From positions 173,250,096-173,314,095 of the forward strand of contig CM060985.1 of assembly GCA_030765065.1 (NCBI GenBank): a DNA stretch of 64,000 nt, in the 5' to 3' direction. The translations under genes and the position numbers were made by a program. Below are positions 31,138 through 43,190 of this stretch, piece after piece; the stretch's first letter is position 1, and each line of letters starts with the position of its first letter. A model generated the notes under the pieces. It searched no databases. It was not told where the DNA came from and was given only the letters and a program-made list of their open reading frames with translations. The DNA comes from Deroplatys truncata. Its lineage: Eukaryota; Arthropoda; Insecta; Mantodea; Mantidae.

Positions 31138-32048
31138 AAGCTTGGTATTTAAGTTCAATACCTTCCAAAGATGCAATAAGAAGATTTTCAAGAAAATTAC
31201 TCCACCCCGACTACCTTATACATAGAAGATTTTTGAATTTTTTTTTTATTTTATTCTCGATAAAATGGCTCTGACGATTTTGATTAAAGTACCATATATG
31301 AAGGATATTTACGTGACAAATATAACGTGTATCTTGAATTTTCTGGGAATAGCCTATGAACTCCTCTTCATTCAGAATGAATTTTGTTTAATATTGTATA
31401 ACTGGTAAACGTTAAGCGATAGACGGAAACGTGCTGCACAAAAGAATGTAGATCCGTTTAAAGCACACAATTTCTGAGATACCGATATCCCGCCTTTAAC
31501 TACAGCGGTCTTGTTGGCGGACTTTCCTTTGCAACATATTATTGCCTATAGGCAACGGTGTTAACTGTTATGTATTTGTCATAGCATTTCTGGCTATCTT
31601 TGGGTTTTGATTTATTAGATAACACACACATTCACGCTCTCATTCATACTTCCATACCGCGGAGGATAGGAAATAATCTCGTCCAGAGAAAAATCCCCAC
31701 CACTCCGAGCCGGGAAACGAGCCCGGGACAGGCAGGTGCTCTACACACCGAGCTACGGGACCAGCCAATGGTTCGAGTTGTTCAATACTTGGTCATTCTT
31801 TAAAGTCCTGTCGATTTTCAGTTGTTTCTCGCGATGTCATGGAAACAGTATGGAATTTTAAGGCCAGCATATAGCGTCCAGTTGTTAAACATTTGACTAT
31901 CGCTGTTCTCTTTGTATCTATAACGAAGTGTGTAATGTAGCTGTTTCTGTAAAGGTTTATTTGATTAAAATGTATAAGGAAAAATAGGCTTTCGTAAAAA
32001 TAGTTTGTATAGCCACTAATAAACGATAGAGGGTAGAGAAAGGCATCA
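31138..32048 (-). mobile_element. LR family element, subfamily B, with an insertion
   Basis: Reverse B copy beginning within R (CTTGGTATTTAAGTTCAATA) and ending at the L end near 32048. The stretch about 31482-31768 is foreign to the family and interrupts it; on either side the B sequence resumes (GGTTCGAGTTGTTCAATACT). Confidence 0.8.
31482..31768 (-). mobile_element. tRNA-derived SINE-like insertion in LR copy
   Basis: On the minus strand near 31700-31765, TCCCGTAGCTCGGTGTGTAG (A-box region) and CCCGGGCTCGTTTCCCGG (B-box-like) form a tRNA-like head. The rest runs toward 31482. Boundaries are inferred from loss of LR similarity; no clean target-site duplication was seen. Confidence 0.5.
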
Positions 32049-32724
32049 CATGGTGACCGACTTTGAAAAGATTATCGCTTTAGGATACTACTGTATTATT
32101 CAAGGAAATGTGTAACTGTTTAATGAAGGTTTTTCTGTATTCACACAAGCTTTTGTAAAAAGAGTGAGTAGGGAAAGATGTGTGTGTGTGTGTGTGCTAT
32201 ACCAGAGTTTTTATTCTTGGGAGCTCGAAACAATGAAATCTCGTTACCGAAATAGGATTTTTAGCTGCTGCTCTTGAAGCAACGACTTGATTTTGTCGAT
32301 AACTGTTACAGGGGACGAAATGCAAACCTCTTGGACACGATAATGGAGCAGCTGCTGGGTGCACGTATGCCCTCTCTAAAGAAACAGAGACGTACGAGAT
32401 CATGGACCCCTGGATCTAACAGCGTGGGAGTGGCAAGACCACGCCGTACTCCCCGCCATATCGATTGGTCCCTTTCCGACATGAGTGCCAACTTCTGTCT
32501 GTGCCAGGGCCCTAAGTGTATTGCACTAATTAGACAAGTTTTCTACAGCTTCGTGTCCTTGAACTTGAGACGCTGCTGGCTATCAATAATATGACAGTGC
32601 GTGTAATCCACTCCACTGTTGTGTACCAGTGTTTTGTTTGAAATCGTTCCCAATATGGAATCTTGCATTATGCTTAGCAGATAACTAGATATCCGGTTGA
32701 TTTGTTTGTTTCCAAGCGTTTAAT
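32049..32724. other. Unassigned interval
   Basis: The first 150 bp look like a diverged reversed L end (AAAAAGAGTGAGTAGGGAAAGA followed by a short GT run). The remainder, with ORFs at 32274-32594, has no recognised family. Confidence 0.35.
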
Positions 32725-33615
32725 ATGTCGTATTCTCTACCACGTACCTTGAGCCAGTATTTTTAACACTTAAATGATTTCAGTCAAATTATATAATATA
32801 AAATCATGTAACAGTCATTGTATTAATGTTTATATTATTGCGTACATGTTTAATAATGTTATGTGAATGTATTACGTAAGTTAATAATGTAGGAGCTGTG
32901 AGAATAGGTCAAAAGTTGCTAACAATGAGGTAACCTTGAGGCAATAATGAATTAGAATGTTTAATAATGCTACTGGTAATTCTTGGAGCAACAATAATGT
33001 AATTTTTGAGACAGTTTATAAAATACCCAATCAACAACCAGAAAAAAGCTTAAGTTAAATAAAAGTATACCATTGGAGTAGGAATAGCCAATCAGAAACT
33101 GAAATAGGGCAAATTGTGCAAATTCACAAGTCAGTTGCTTGTAGACAGCATTCCTAACCGGACGCGAGACGCGTCCTCGAGAAGTTTAATACGTATTCAG
33201 TGTGAGACAGCTCTCTATATCAGTGAAGTGTTATTTAAGGATTAATAAATGTAGTGAAGTAAAAATTATAATCTGTGTAAGCCTACATTCTTCAACCGCA
33301 ACACACCTTGTTAAGATATTCATGTGTCCACAAATTAATACTGACGCAGCCGAGGCAAACATAAATATATAATATTTAAAGAAACAGTCAAATTACAAAG
33401 TTAATATTTTTTAAAACTTGGGGCGAAGGCTACCGGAAACTTTTTACCATACGTGCGGTTGCAACTACTTCAAGTTCGGCTCCCCAACAGTCGAAATAAA
33501 ATACAACTCCTCCTAAAATTAACTTCTCAACCTACAGAGTAGTTAGAGAAGGTATTGCATTCCACCCAAAAATTCGACATCGGAAACAGGTACATGTCTT
33601 GAGCCCCTGAGTAAA
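32725..33615 (-). mobile_element. LR right-end fragment, subfamily B, split by a solo LTR
   Basis: TATTCTCTACCACGTACCT (about 32731-32749) and CTACAGAGTAGTTAGAGAAG...CACCCAAAAATTCGACATCG (from 33534) are the two sides of one reversed R end, separated by the LTR and its ACCT duplication. Confidence 0.75.
32750..33529 (+). mobile_element. Solo LTR of a retrotransposon, copy 2
   Basis: TGAGCCAGTATTTTTAACAC to AACTTCTCA, 780 bp. Target-site duplication ACCT at 32746-32749 and 33530-33533. Same family as 15182-16119, sharing AGGAGCTGTGAGAATA, TATATCAGTGAAGTGTTATT and CTGACGCAGCCGAGGC. Shorter than copies 1 and 3 because of internal deletions. Confidence 0.88.
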
Positions 33616-33628
33616 TAAAATTAAAAAA

Positions 33629-36600
33629 TCTGATGTGTTACACTCACATGACTTTCTCTACTCTTGTACAATCTAATTTTACAAACGCCTATTCTCCATA
33701 TGCTTCATGTTAATCGAGATATCGAGATGTCAATCTTATTGCTAATTTTCTTGTAGATGCAAGGGGAATATGGTAGCTTTTAAGCGATAGTCAAATATTT
33801 TAACGCTGGTTGCTATGTGGCGCATTCCATTCTCTTTGCATGTCCAGGACATAAAAAAATGATGTGTTACACTCACATGACTTTCTCTACTCTTGTACAA
33901 TCTAATTTTACAAACGCTTATTCTCCATATGCTTCATGTTAATCGAGATATCGAGATGTCAATCTTATTGGTAATATTCATGTAGATGCAAGGGGAATAT
34001 GGTAGCTTTTAAGCGATAGTCAAATATTTTAACGCTGGTTGCTATGCGGCGCATTCCATTCTCTTTGCATGTCCAGGACATAAAAAAATCTGATGTGTTA
34101 AACTCACATGACTTTCTCTACTCTTGTACAATCTAATTTTACAAACGCCTATTCTCCATATGTTTCATGTTAATCGAGATATCGAGATGTCAATCTTATT
34201 GGTAATTTTCTTGTAGATGCAAGGGGAATATGGTAGCTTTTAAGCGATAGTCAAATATTTTAACGCTGGTTGCTATGTGGCGAATTCCATTCTCTTTGCA
34301 TGTTCAGGACATAAAAAAAATGAATAACGAATTTGAGAAAAAGTATAAGTATTGGAAAATTTAAGGAAATAACAAGCAATATCTCGAAAACGGTTCACTC
34401 AACAAAAGAAACGTATATGACATAAGTTGTGTATTTTAACGCGATCTACATTTTTTGTGTAGTAAAATTTTGTCTATCTCTTATGGTTTACCAGTTATGC
34501 AAAAGTCGTTCACAATGAAGAATATTTTTGGAGACATTCCCAGAAAATTCGAGATATACATTTTATTTGTCATGACAATATCTTAAACATATGATATTTT
34601 AATCAAAATCGTTAGAGCCGTTTTTGAGAAAATTAAAATTTTCGAAAAATGTTCCATGTAAAGGGTAGTCTGGGGTGGGGGGATTTTCTTGAAAACCTTC
34701 GTGTCGCATCTCTGGAAGATACTGAACCTAAATACCAAGTTTTTTGTTTATCCGACTGTTCGTTTTTGAGTTATGCTGTTCACAGACACACAGACAGACA
34801 GACACACAGACACACAGACAGACACACACACGGACATGTTTCCAAAAATGCTTTTTTTGGATTCAGTGATTCTCAAAACATGTATTTCCGGTGAAATCTC
34901 GGTATCGAATTTTTGGGTGGAATGCAATACTTCCCCTACTTACTATACGTAGTAGAGAAAGTAAAAAATGAATAACGAATTTGAGAAAAAGTATAAGTAT
35001 TGGAAAATTTAAGGAAATAACAAGCAATATCTCGAAAACGGTTCACTCAACAAAAGAAATGTATATGACATAAGTTGTTTATTTTAATGCGATCTACATT
35101 TTTTGTGTAGTTACATTTTGTCTATCTCTTATGGTTTACCAGTTATGCAAAAGTCGTTCACAATGAAGAATACTTTTGGAGACATTCCCAGAAAATTCAA
35201 GATATGCATTTCATTTCTCATGGCATTATCTTAAACATATGATATTTTCATCAAAATCGTTAGAGCCATTTTTGAGAAACTTAAAATTTTCGAAAAATGT
35301 TCCATGTAAAGGGTAGTCTGGGGTGGGGGGATTTTCTTGAAAACCTTCGTGTCGCATCTCTGGAAGATACTGAACCTAAATACCAAGTTTGGTGCTTATC
35401 CGACTGTTCGTTTTTGAGTTATGCTGTTCACAGACACACACACACACACACACACAGACACACACACGGACATGTTTCCAAAAATGCTTTTTTTGGATTC
35501 AGGAGGTCTCAAAACATGTATTTCCGGTGAAATCTCGGTATCGAATTTTTGGGTGGAATGCAATACTTCCTCTACTTACTATACGTAGTAGAGAAAGTAA
35601 AAAAGGATTTTTAGAAAAAATTCTGATGTGTTACACTCACATGACTTTCTCTACTCTTGTACAAACTATTTTTACATACACTTATTCTCCATATCCTTCA
35701 TGTTAATCGAGATATCGAGATGTCAATCTTATTGGTAATTTTCATGTAGATGCAAGGGGAATATGGTAGGTTTTAAGCGATAGTAAAATATTTAAGCGCT
35801 GGTTGCTATGTGGCGCATTCCATTCTCTTTGCATGTCCAGGACATAAAAAAATCTGATGTGTTACACTCACATGACTTTCTCTACTCTTGTACAATCTAT
35901 TTTTACAAACGCTTATTCTCCATATGCTTCATGTTAATCGAGATATCGAGATGTCGATCTTATTGGTAATTTTCTTGTAGATGCAAGGGGAATATGGTAG
36001 CTTTTAAGCGATAGTCAAATATTTTATCGCTGGTTGCTATGTGGAGCATTCCATTCTCTTTGCATGTCTAGGACACAAAAAAAATGAATAACGAATTTGA
36101 GAAAAAGTGTAAGTATTGGAAAATTTAAGGAAATAACAAGCAATATCTCGAAAACGGTTCACTCAACAAAAGAAATGGATATGATATAAGTTGTGTATTT
36201 TAACGCGATCTACATTTTTTGTGTAGTAAAATTTTGTCTATCTCTTATGGTTTACCAGTTATGCAAAAGTCGTTCACAATGAAGAATACTTTTGGAGACA
36301 TTCCCAGAAAATTCGAGATATACATTTCATTTCTCATGACATTATCTTAAACATATGATATTTTCATCAAAATCGTTAGAGCCATTTTTGAGAAAATTAA
36401 AATTTTCGAAAAATCTTCCATGTAAAGGGTAGTCTGGGGTGGGGGGATTTTCTTGAAAACCATCGTGTCGCATCTCTGGAAGATACTGAACCTAAATACC
36501 AAGTTTGGTGCTTATCCGACTGTTCGTTTTTGAGTTATGCTGTTCACAGACACACACACAGACACACACACACACACAGACACACACGCGGACATGTTTC

Positions 36601-37364
36601 CAAAAATGCTTTTTTTGGATTCAGGAGGTCTCAAAACATGTATTTCCGGTGAAATCTTGGTATCGAATTTTTGGGTGGAATGCAATACTTCCCCTACTTA
36701 CTATACGTAGTAGAGAAAGTAAAAATGAGTAACGAATTTGAGAAAAAGTATAAGTATTGGAAAATTTAAGGGAATAACAAGCAATATCTCGAAAACGGTT
36801 CACTCAACAAAAAAAATGTATATGACATAAATTGTGTATTGTAACGCGATCTACATTTTTTGTGTAGTAAAATTTTGTCTATTTCTTATGGTTTACCAGT
36901 TATGCAAAAGTCGTTCAGAATGAAGAACACTTTTGGAGACATTCCCAGAAAATTCGAGATATACATTTCATTTGTCATGAAAATACCTTAAACATATGAT
37001 ATTTTAATCAAAATCGTTAGAGCCATTTTTGAGAAAATTAAAATTTTCGAAAAATGTTCCATGTAAAGGGTAGTCTGGGGTGGGGGGATTTTCTTGAAAA
37101 CCTTCGTGTCGCATCTCTGGAAGATACTGAACCTAAATACCAAGTTTGGTGTTTATCCGACTGTTCGTTTCTGAGTTATGCTGTTCACAGACACACAGAC
37201 ACACACACACACACACAGACACACACACGGACATGTTTCCAAAAATGCTTTTTTTGGATTCAGGGAGTCTCAAAACATGTATTTCCGGTGAAATCTCGGT
37301 ATCGAATTTTTGGGTCGTATGCAATACTTCCCCTACTTACTATACGTAGTAGAGAAAGTAAAAA
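33629..37364 (+). repeat. Tandem modular LR array, order L-L-L-R-R-L-L-R-R
   Basis: Left modules (about 230 bp) start TCTGATGTGTTA at 33629, about 33859, 34089, 35622 and 35853. Right modules (about 640 bp) start TGAATAACGAATTTGAG (TGAGTAACG in the last) at about 34321, 34969, 36085 and 36726, and each ends TACGTAGTAGAGAAAGTA plus A-run. All junctions fall at short A-runs except R2-L4, which has a 17-bp spacer. Each R holds its own CA/CAGA microsatellite of different length. All modules are subfamily A and very similar to one another, so the array is young. Confidence 0.92.
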
Positions 37365-37371
37365 TACGCCA

Positions 37372-38858
37372 TCTGTGTGTGTGTTTGACTCATAAACGAA
37401 AAGTCGGATCAATACCAAACTTGGTATATAAGTCCAGTACCTTCCAAAAATGCGACACGAGCATTTTCAGGTAAATGCCCACACGTCAAACTACACTTTA
37501 CATGCAATATTTTTCGAAATGTTTAAGGTTTCTAAAAATGGCTCTAATGATTTTGATTAAAATATGTATATTAACGATATTTACGCGACAAATGAAATGT
37601 ATATCTTGAATTTTCTGGCAATAACCGTTAATGTCCTCTTCGTTTGGAATGACTTTTGTGTGATCTTGTGTAAGTGCTAAGCGTTAAAAGGTGCTACACA
37701 AAAAATGTACATCTCTTTAAAATACAGAATTTATTTCGTATAAGCCATTTCCGGGATCTCCGTTTTTAATAGCTCGAATTTCTCACTACTTAATCATTCT
37801 TTTGAAGTGCTGTCGATTTTCAGTTGTTTCTCCCAATGTCACGGAAACTGTGGAATTTTAAGGACACTGGGTAGTTGTAAAGCAGCTTCTGACTGCTGCT
37901 TGAGTGCCAACTTTGATTTTAAGCTTCTCAACAACTGTTTAACATAATGACATCAAACTTTGACACTGAATACAGCAATCTTTTCCGAACATGATTCACT
38001 TAAAATTACCCATATATGCTAATAATTAATGTTACACACATATAAACAAAATTAAAAATTTAAAAATCATCACTGTTATGCGACTATTCAGGTGCATTTT
38101 CGTCTAAAACTATAAAGTAGTTGTTAGTGATTTGTTTTGTATATTTTATTACTTGCACTACTTCTAATATACTACTTGTACTACAAAATTTTCACCTAAA
38201 TTTGCTTCTTACATCTCAATACATCTACCCCAAAATATTTTTAAATTATGAACACAGAATTCATGATAAACTTTACAAGCGTATATATTTTTAATAAATC
38301 AAGATCAGCAATGTCAGGAATAATTATAGCCTTATTAAGTAGTTCTTAGACCGAGAAATGACCATTAAAAATTTCATCCAGATAGCTTATTGGACTGCAG
38401 AGAAAAGTGCACCTAAAGTATGAAAAATACAAATTAGGATAAACTGCAATTAAAGATAAATGAGGGCATAGTTCAGCAGTGACTCGCCGTATTTAAATGT
38501 CCAAATTAAAGCCCCTTAATAATGGAAAACCCCAACATGGTATATATATTTTGAACGTTGAGGGTTTCTAGCTTTTTTATAAGTATAAAAACAAAAAATG
38601 AATTTTTTGAACCAATGAATTACCCAGTGTCCGTAAGGACAGCATATAGCGTCCAGTTGTTAAACATTTGACTATCGCTGTTCTCTTTGTATCTATAACG
38701 AAATGTGTAATGTAGCTATTTCTATAAAGGTTTATCTCGATTAAAATGTAGTAGATAGAAAAATAAGATTTAGTAAGAATAGTTTCTATACCGACTAATA
38801 AGCGATAGAGGATATAGAAAGACATGTGAATGTATCACTTTTTTTTCTTTGAATATTA
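37372..38858 (-). mobile_element. LR family element, subfamily B, split by a TIR element
   Basis: Reverse B copy: 37372-37858 covers R from the GT run onward, and 38637-38858 covers L down to GACATGTGAATGTATCACTT. Joining across the insertion gives the standard TGGAATTTTAAGGACAGCATATAG. Confidence 0.85.
37862..38633. mobile_element. Short TIR element (MITE) with TAA target site
   Basis: Terminal inverted repeats GGACACTGGGTAGTT (37862) and AATTACCCAGTGTCC (ending about 38632). Flanked by TAA at 37859-37861 and 38634-38636. 772 bp, strongly AT-rich, no ORF of note. A 3-bp TAA duplication and GG-starting ends fit PIF/Harbinger-type MITEs. One extra base at the right end and the short repeats leave the class uncertain. 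Confidence 0.7.
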
Positions 38859-38923
38859 TTAAACGTAATGTATATGCGGTAATTAAATCTATGGCATTCT
38901 GATCTACTCCTCTAAAACTCGAT

Positions 38924-39193
38924 TAAAAATTAAATAGAGTTTTATTTATGGACGCTCTTTAACTGGTATGGTCCTTGGCGTCCTATTCTAAATTGGGGTG
39001 AAAGACCGGTAATTTTGCTCAGAGGCCTCTTTATCAGACTACGAAATGGGGTCACTGGCTTTATTTCCAATCCGAAGGAAGCCATGCTAAGGATCTTTAC
39101 GCCCGAAAAAATCCATCGCCGTCCACCGGTTTGAACCCGCGACCTCGGAAACTAGAGGCTAGCATGGTAACCATCACACCAAGGAGGACAACA
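38924..39193 (-). mobile_element. tRNA-derived SINE (family S1), with target-site duplication
   Basis: 12-bp direct repeats CTAAAACTCGAT at 38912-38923 and 39194-39205. Reverse S1 copy: tail AGTTTTATTTATGGACGCTC at about 38938, body CCGAAGGAAGCCATGCTAAG, and inverted B-box GGTTTGAACCCGCG near 39128. Diverged from the reference by several substitutions. Confidence 0.92.
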
Positions 39194-39205
39194 CTAAAAC
39201 TCGAT

Positions 39206-39378
39206 GAGACATGGCAACAGGGTCGCTACCACATCTTGGCTTGTGCACGTTTTAAGGACTTCTGCGCATGAGCAACTGGTATGATGTAATTACCTTATGG
39301 AGCCAAATGCATACGGATCATCACACGTGAAGAAGTGCACTAACGCGCGAAGCTTTCTTGGGAATTCGTTATTAGTTT
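39206..39378. other. Unassigned spacer
   Basis: No recognised feature. Confidence 0.3.
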
Positions 39379-39588
39379 TTTTTTTTCCTGGACATACAAA
39401 GTGAATGGAATACTCCACATAGCAACCAGCTCTTAAAATATTTGACTATCGCTTAAAGGCTACCAATTTCCGTTGCACCTACAAGAAAATTAGCAATAAG
39501 ATAGTTGGTGCAAATGTTTATCTTGAGTAACATGAAGTAGATGCAGAATAAGCGTTTGCAGGAATAGTTTGTAGAAGATGAGTAGAGA
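39379..39588 (-). mobile_element. LR left module, reverse, isolated
   Basis: TTCCTGGACATACAAAGTGA to GATGAGTAGAGAAA is one reversed L module without its R. An R-end fragment in the other direction (about 39590-39672, GCTGAAATCTCAATATGGAA) abuts it. Confidence 0.75.
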
Positions 39589-39672
39589 AACAGAAGTGTA
39601 TTTCTGCTGAAATCTCAATATGGAATTCTTTTGTTTGGAATACAACTCTTCCCCTGCATAAAATTGGTAGGA

Positions 39673-40125
39673 ACAGGAGAAAGGAAATGCAAAGAAAAGT
39701 AGAACGGCTAACGGAGGAGGTAGCCACCCCCAGGAGGAAGGGATGAAGTGAAGGAACTAGAGGAGAATGCGAGCCTCACACGTTACCGCGTTGTGTTAAA
39801 TAAGCCTTGTATTAGTGACATTTGAGGTTAGTTTATATTGTAAATGTTCCCCTATACGTTAAATCGCAATTAATTGGTTGTTATTTTTTGTGTTGGCAGG
39901 TAAGACGGCCGTGGCCAGCAGAGCAGGTGCCAATATTAATAGAAGTCCGCAAATCCAGGTGAAGCAGCAACAACTTTTTGGATTGCTGCCGAACTACTAA
40001 CTTATTTTTTGCACCAGTTATTCAGCGAGGTGGCAGTGAGTGCAATGTTCTTTTGGGGGCTAATGCCTTCTAACATAGCTGGCACAAGTTCATGCAATTT
40101 CTTCCATTCACATTTGTTCTGTCTA
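39673..40125. other. Unassigned interval
   Basis: No recognised gene or repeat. Confidence 0.35.
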
Positions 40126-40582
40126 GGGGAAGTATTGCATTCCACCCAAAAGTTCAATACCGAGATTTCTCTGGAAATACATGTTTTGAGGTCCCCTGAA
40201 TAAGAACATTTTTACAAAAACGTCCATGTCTCTGTCTGCCATTTTGAAGAGCAGAACTCACAAACTTAACGTATTATCTAAGTTTATCGTCCTGCAAAAC
40301 TGCGACACAAAGATTTTCAAGAAAATCCCCCACGCCAAACTGCCCTTTACATGAAACATTTCTCGTTAACATTGTGAGTTTATCAAAATTTCATTGTAGT
40401 ACCACGTTTAAGATGCATGACAAGTAAAGCGTATATGTTGCTTGTGAAGTCCTCTTCATTCTGAATGACTTTTGCACAGGGTGATTTATGAAGAACTGAC
40501 ACATTTATTTAATTGTTTCAAAACGAGTTATGCTAGCGACAACTTCCTATACCTGAAATGCAGAGGAATTTTGGAAGATTAT

Positions 40583-41840
40583 TTACCTCCATAGCAAATG
40601 TTGAAAATGTCCTCCCTCCTGCATAAGGTACAACTCAACACGTCGTTCCATGTTACTGACCACTCGTTGGAGGACTATGTTGTTAATAGCTTGAATCTCC
40701 TGTGTAATGTTGGCTTCAGATCGTCCAATGTCTGGGGACGTGTGGTATAAACCCTGTCTTTTAAGTAACCCCATAGAAAGAAGTCCGCCGATGTCAAATC
40801 CGGAGATCTCGGTGGACAAAGGTTCTTGGAAATTATCCGGTCGTCAAAGAAACTTGTAATTAGTGCCATGGATTCATTTGATGTATGGCATGTAGCGCCG
40901 TCCTGCTGAAAGTATTATTGACTCAGCTCTACATCGTCTAGTTGCTCAGCAAACTGCATGACAATCCGTCGGTACTCTGCAATGTTCACATTGTTAAAAA
41001 AAATGGTCCCACTACTGTCTGTGCGGATATTGCGCACCAAACTCTGAATTTAACCGGGTGTATATATGAGTTCACATAGCCGGATAAATGGAACCATGCT
41101 GTGAACCATGTGATGGACAATATGGCAGGATTTTGCACAATGAACGCCTGAAACCAAGGACAATAATTCATCGTCTATCCTTATCTGGTTCCTGTAACTG
41201 ATGGACAACCGTAATCCTATACGGCTTTAGGCTGCACTTTTCACAGCTCTCTGATACATTGAGTAGCTGTACCCTGTCTCCTGCGACAAACGTCTTAATG
41301 ATTTTTTGGGTGACTGATCCAGTCGTGCTCTTACGTCAACAACAACCGTGGGAAGCCCACATGAACGAGTTTTGCATTTTCACTCACCAGAGAGTCGTCC
41401 TCCGTGGACTAGTGGTACCGTGCTAACCTCTGGTTCCCAAGGTCGCGGGTTCAAACCCGGCGGAGGGCGATGGATTTTTTCGGGCGTAAAAATCGTTAGC
41501 ACGGCTTCCTTCGGAAGGGAAGTAAAGCCGGTGGTCCCGTGTCGTAGATTTACGGCACGTAAAAGAACCTCAAGCCTGATAAAGAGGCCTCTGAGCAAAA
41601 TTACAGGTGTTTCACGCCCAATATAGAATGGGACGCTAAGAACCATAGTAGTTAAAGAGCGTCCATAAATAAAACTCATTTTTTACTCACCAGAGATTGA
41701 GTTGTTTCCAATTTGTTTACCAGTCCCAGTATTGTGTTTCTTTGGGGAGGATTCCGAACACCAAATTTTCTCTGGTATGCCCTCCATTTTCACGTTGACT
41801 AGAACAAAATCTCAAAAACAGTGCCGACAATTAAACTAAC
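40583..41840 (-). pseudogene. Tc1/mariner-type transposase relic
   Basis: In minus-strand order: a start near 41787 (MEGIPEKIWC in one frame); a break by the SINE; RRLSQETGYSYSMYQRAVKS near 41270 (DNA-binding region); FTAWFHLSGYVN near 41100, where related proteins have a catalytic D/E pair before WFHLSG and this copy has T/A; HPVKFRVWCAISAQTVVGPF; QQDGATCHTSNESM near 40870 (second D), preceded by a stop; and CPPRSPDLTSADFFLWGYLK near 40800 (third D). Loss of the first catalytic acid, frameshifts and a stop make it inactive. The family is the 'DFFLWGYLK' group common in insects. Confidence 0.88.
41394..41684 (+). mobile_element. tRNA-derived SINE (family S1), innermost of the nest
   Basis: Perfect 12-bp direct repeats ACTCACCAGAGA at 41382-41393 and 41685-41696. 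Very close to the reference at 30522 (head GTCGTCCTCCGTGGACTAGT, B-box GGGTTCAAACCC, tail GAGCGTCCATAAATAAAACT). It splits the transposase, so it is the most recent event of the three layers. Confidence 0.95.
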
Positions 41841-42293
41841 AATTACGAATACAAGATGAACATCTGCGCATCTAGTGACAGGCAATCGAAACTCCAGAAC
41901 ACACTGCTTAATTTGGTGCTAAAATTGGGGCATTGAGTGAATTTCAAACAGAATAATTAAAGAAAGAAATGTGTCAGTTCTTCATAAATCACCCTGTATA
42001 ACTGGTAAATCGTAAGAGATAGACAAAATGTTACTACACATAAACTGTAGATCTCGTTAAAGCTCACAATTTATGTCAAGTAACCATTGTTATTGGTTTC
42101 AACATTCAAATACTTGACTTTCTTCAAGTAGTAAATAGCTACAGGCAACAGCCATTACATAGCAACGTGCTTTTTAAAAATCCACTATCGCTTTAGTCTC
42201 TGTAGTTTTACACCCACAACGAAACGTGCAAATGTGTGATAACAGTTTATCTGTATTAACAAGAAATAGATAGAAGAACAAGCCTTTTTACTT

Positions 42294-43111
42294 TCTCTAC
42301 TACGTATAGTAAGTAGGGGAAGTGTTGTATTCCACCCAAAAATTCGATACCGAGATTTCACCGGAAATACATGTTTTGAGATCCCCTGAATCCAAAAAAA
42401 AAGCATTTTTGGAAACATGTTCGTGATGTTTGCCTTTGAACAGCATATCTCAGAAACGAACAGTCGGATAAACACCAAACTTGGTATTTAGGTTCAGTAT
42501 CTTCCAGAGATGCGACACCAAGGTTTTCAAGAAAATCCCCCACCCCAGATTATCCTTTACATGGAACAATTTTCGAAAATTTTAATTTTCTCAAAAATGC
42601 CTCTAACGATTTTGATTAAAATATCATATGTTTAAGATATTTTCATGACAAATAAAATGTTTATCTCGAATTTTCTGGGAATGTCTCCAAAAGTATTTTT
42701 CATTGTGAACGACTTTGGCATAACTGGTAAACTATAAGACATAGACAAAATTTTACTACACAAAGAATGTAGATCGCGTTAAAATACACAATTTATGATA
42801 TATACATTTTTTTGTTTGTTAAGTGAACCATTTTCGAGATATTGCTTGTTATTCCCTTAAAATTTCCAATACTTATACTTTTTCTCAAATTCGTTATTCA
42901 TTTTTTTTATGTCCTGGACATGCAAAGAGAATGGAATGCGCCACATAGCAACCAGCGCTTAAAACATTTGACTATCGCTTAAAGCCTAGCAATTCCCCTT
43001 GCCTCTACAAGAAAATTAGCAATAAGATTAACATGAAGTAGATGGAGAATAAGCGTTTGTAAAAATAGTTTGTACAAGAGTAGAGAAAGTCATGTGAGTG
43101 TAACACATCAG
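42294..43111 (-). mobile_element. LR family element, subfamily A, complete
   Basis: Reverse copy from TTTTTACTTTCTCTACTACG to GTGTAACACATCA. The CA run is replaced by a short GTTCGTGATGTTTGCC segment. A fragment of a further L end (AGAAGAGTGAGTAGAGTAAG, about 43137-43190) follows. Confidence 0.9.
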
Positions 43112-43190
43112 TTTTTTTTTTTACGAATAGTTTCTATATAGAAGAGTGAGTAGAGTAAGTTTTCCGTATACAACACCAGATTTTTGTATT

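Larger units (their letters stand above)
40477..41996 (-). mobile_element. Tc1/mariner-superfamily transposon nested in LR copy
   Basis: Perfect 30-bp terminal inverted repeats at 40477-40506 and 41967-41996, outer end CAGGGTGATTTATGAAGAAC. TA is visible at the right junction (TATAACTGG); the left copy of the duplication looks mutated (CA). Without the SINE at 41394-41684 and one duplicated target site the element is about 1.2 kb. The transposase is on the minus strand. Confidence 0.92.
40126..42293 (-). mobile_element. LR family element, older, containing a transposon
   Basis: Reverse copy: R from 40126 (AGGGGAAGTATTGCATTCCA) to 40476, and the rest 41997-42293, continuous in other copies across CTTTTGCA / TATAACTGG. 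The L end is truncated at about 42290, where the next copy starts. It is the outermost layer of a three-level nest. Confidence 0.85.

Noticed and set aside
34649-34894. Recurring frames starting MFHVKGSLGWGDFLENLRVA (also at 12782-13225, 17884-18141, 35297-35530, 37054-37395) as a conserved small protein
   Set aside because: They recur because the LR element recurs. The frame runs through a dinucleotide microsatellite whose length differs in each copy and shifts the frame; older copies are broken.
41348-41679. Frames of 92 and 99 codons (also 30432-30782 and 16863-17078)
   Set aside because: They lie within S1 SINE copies.
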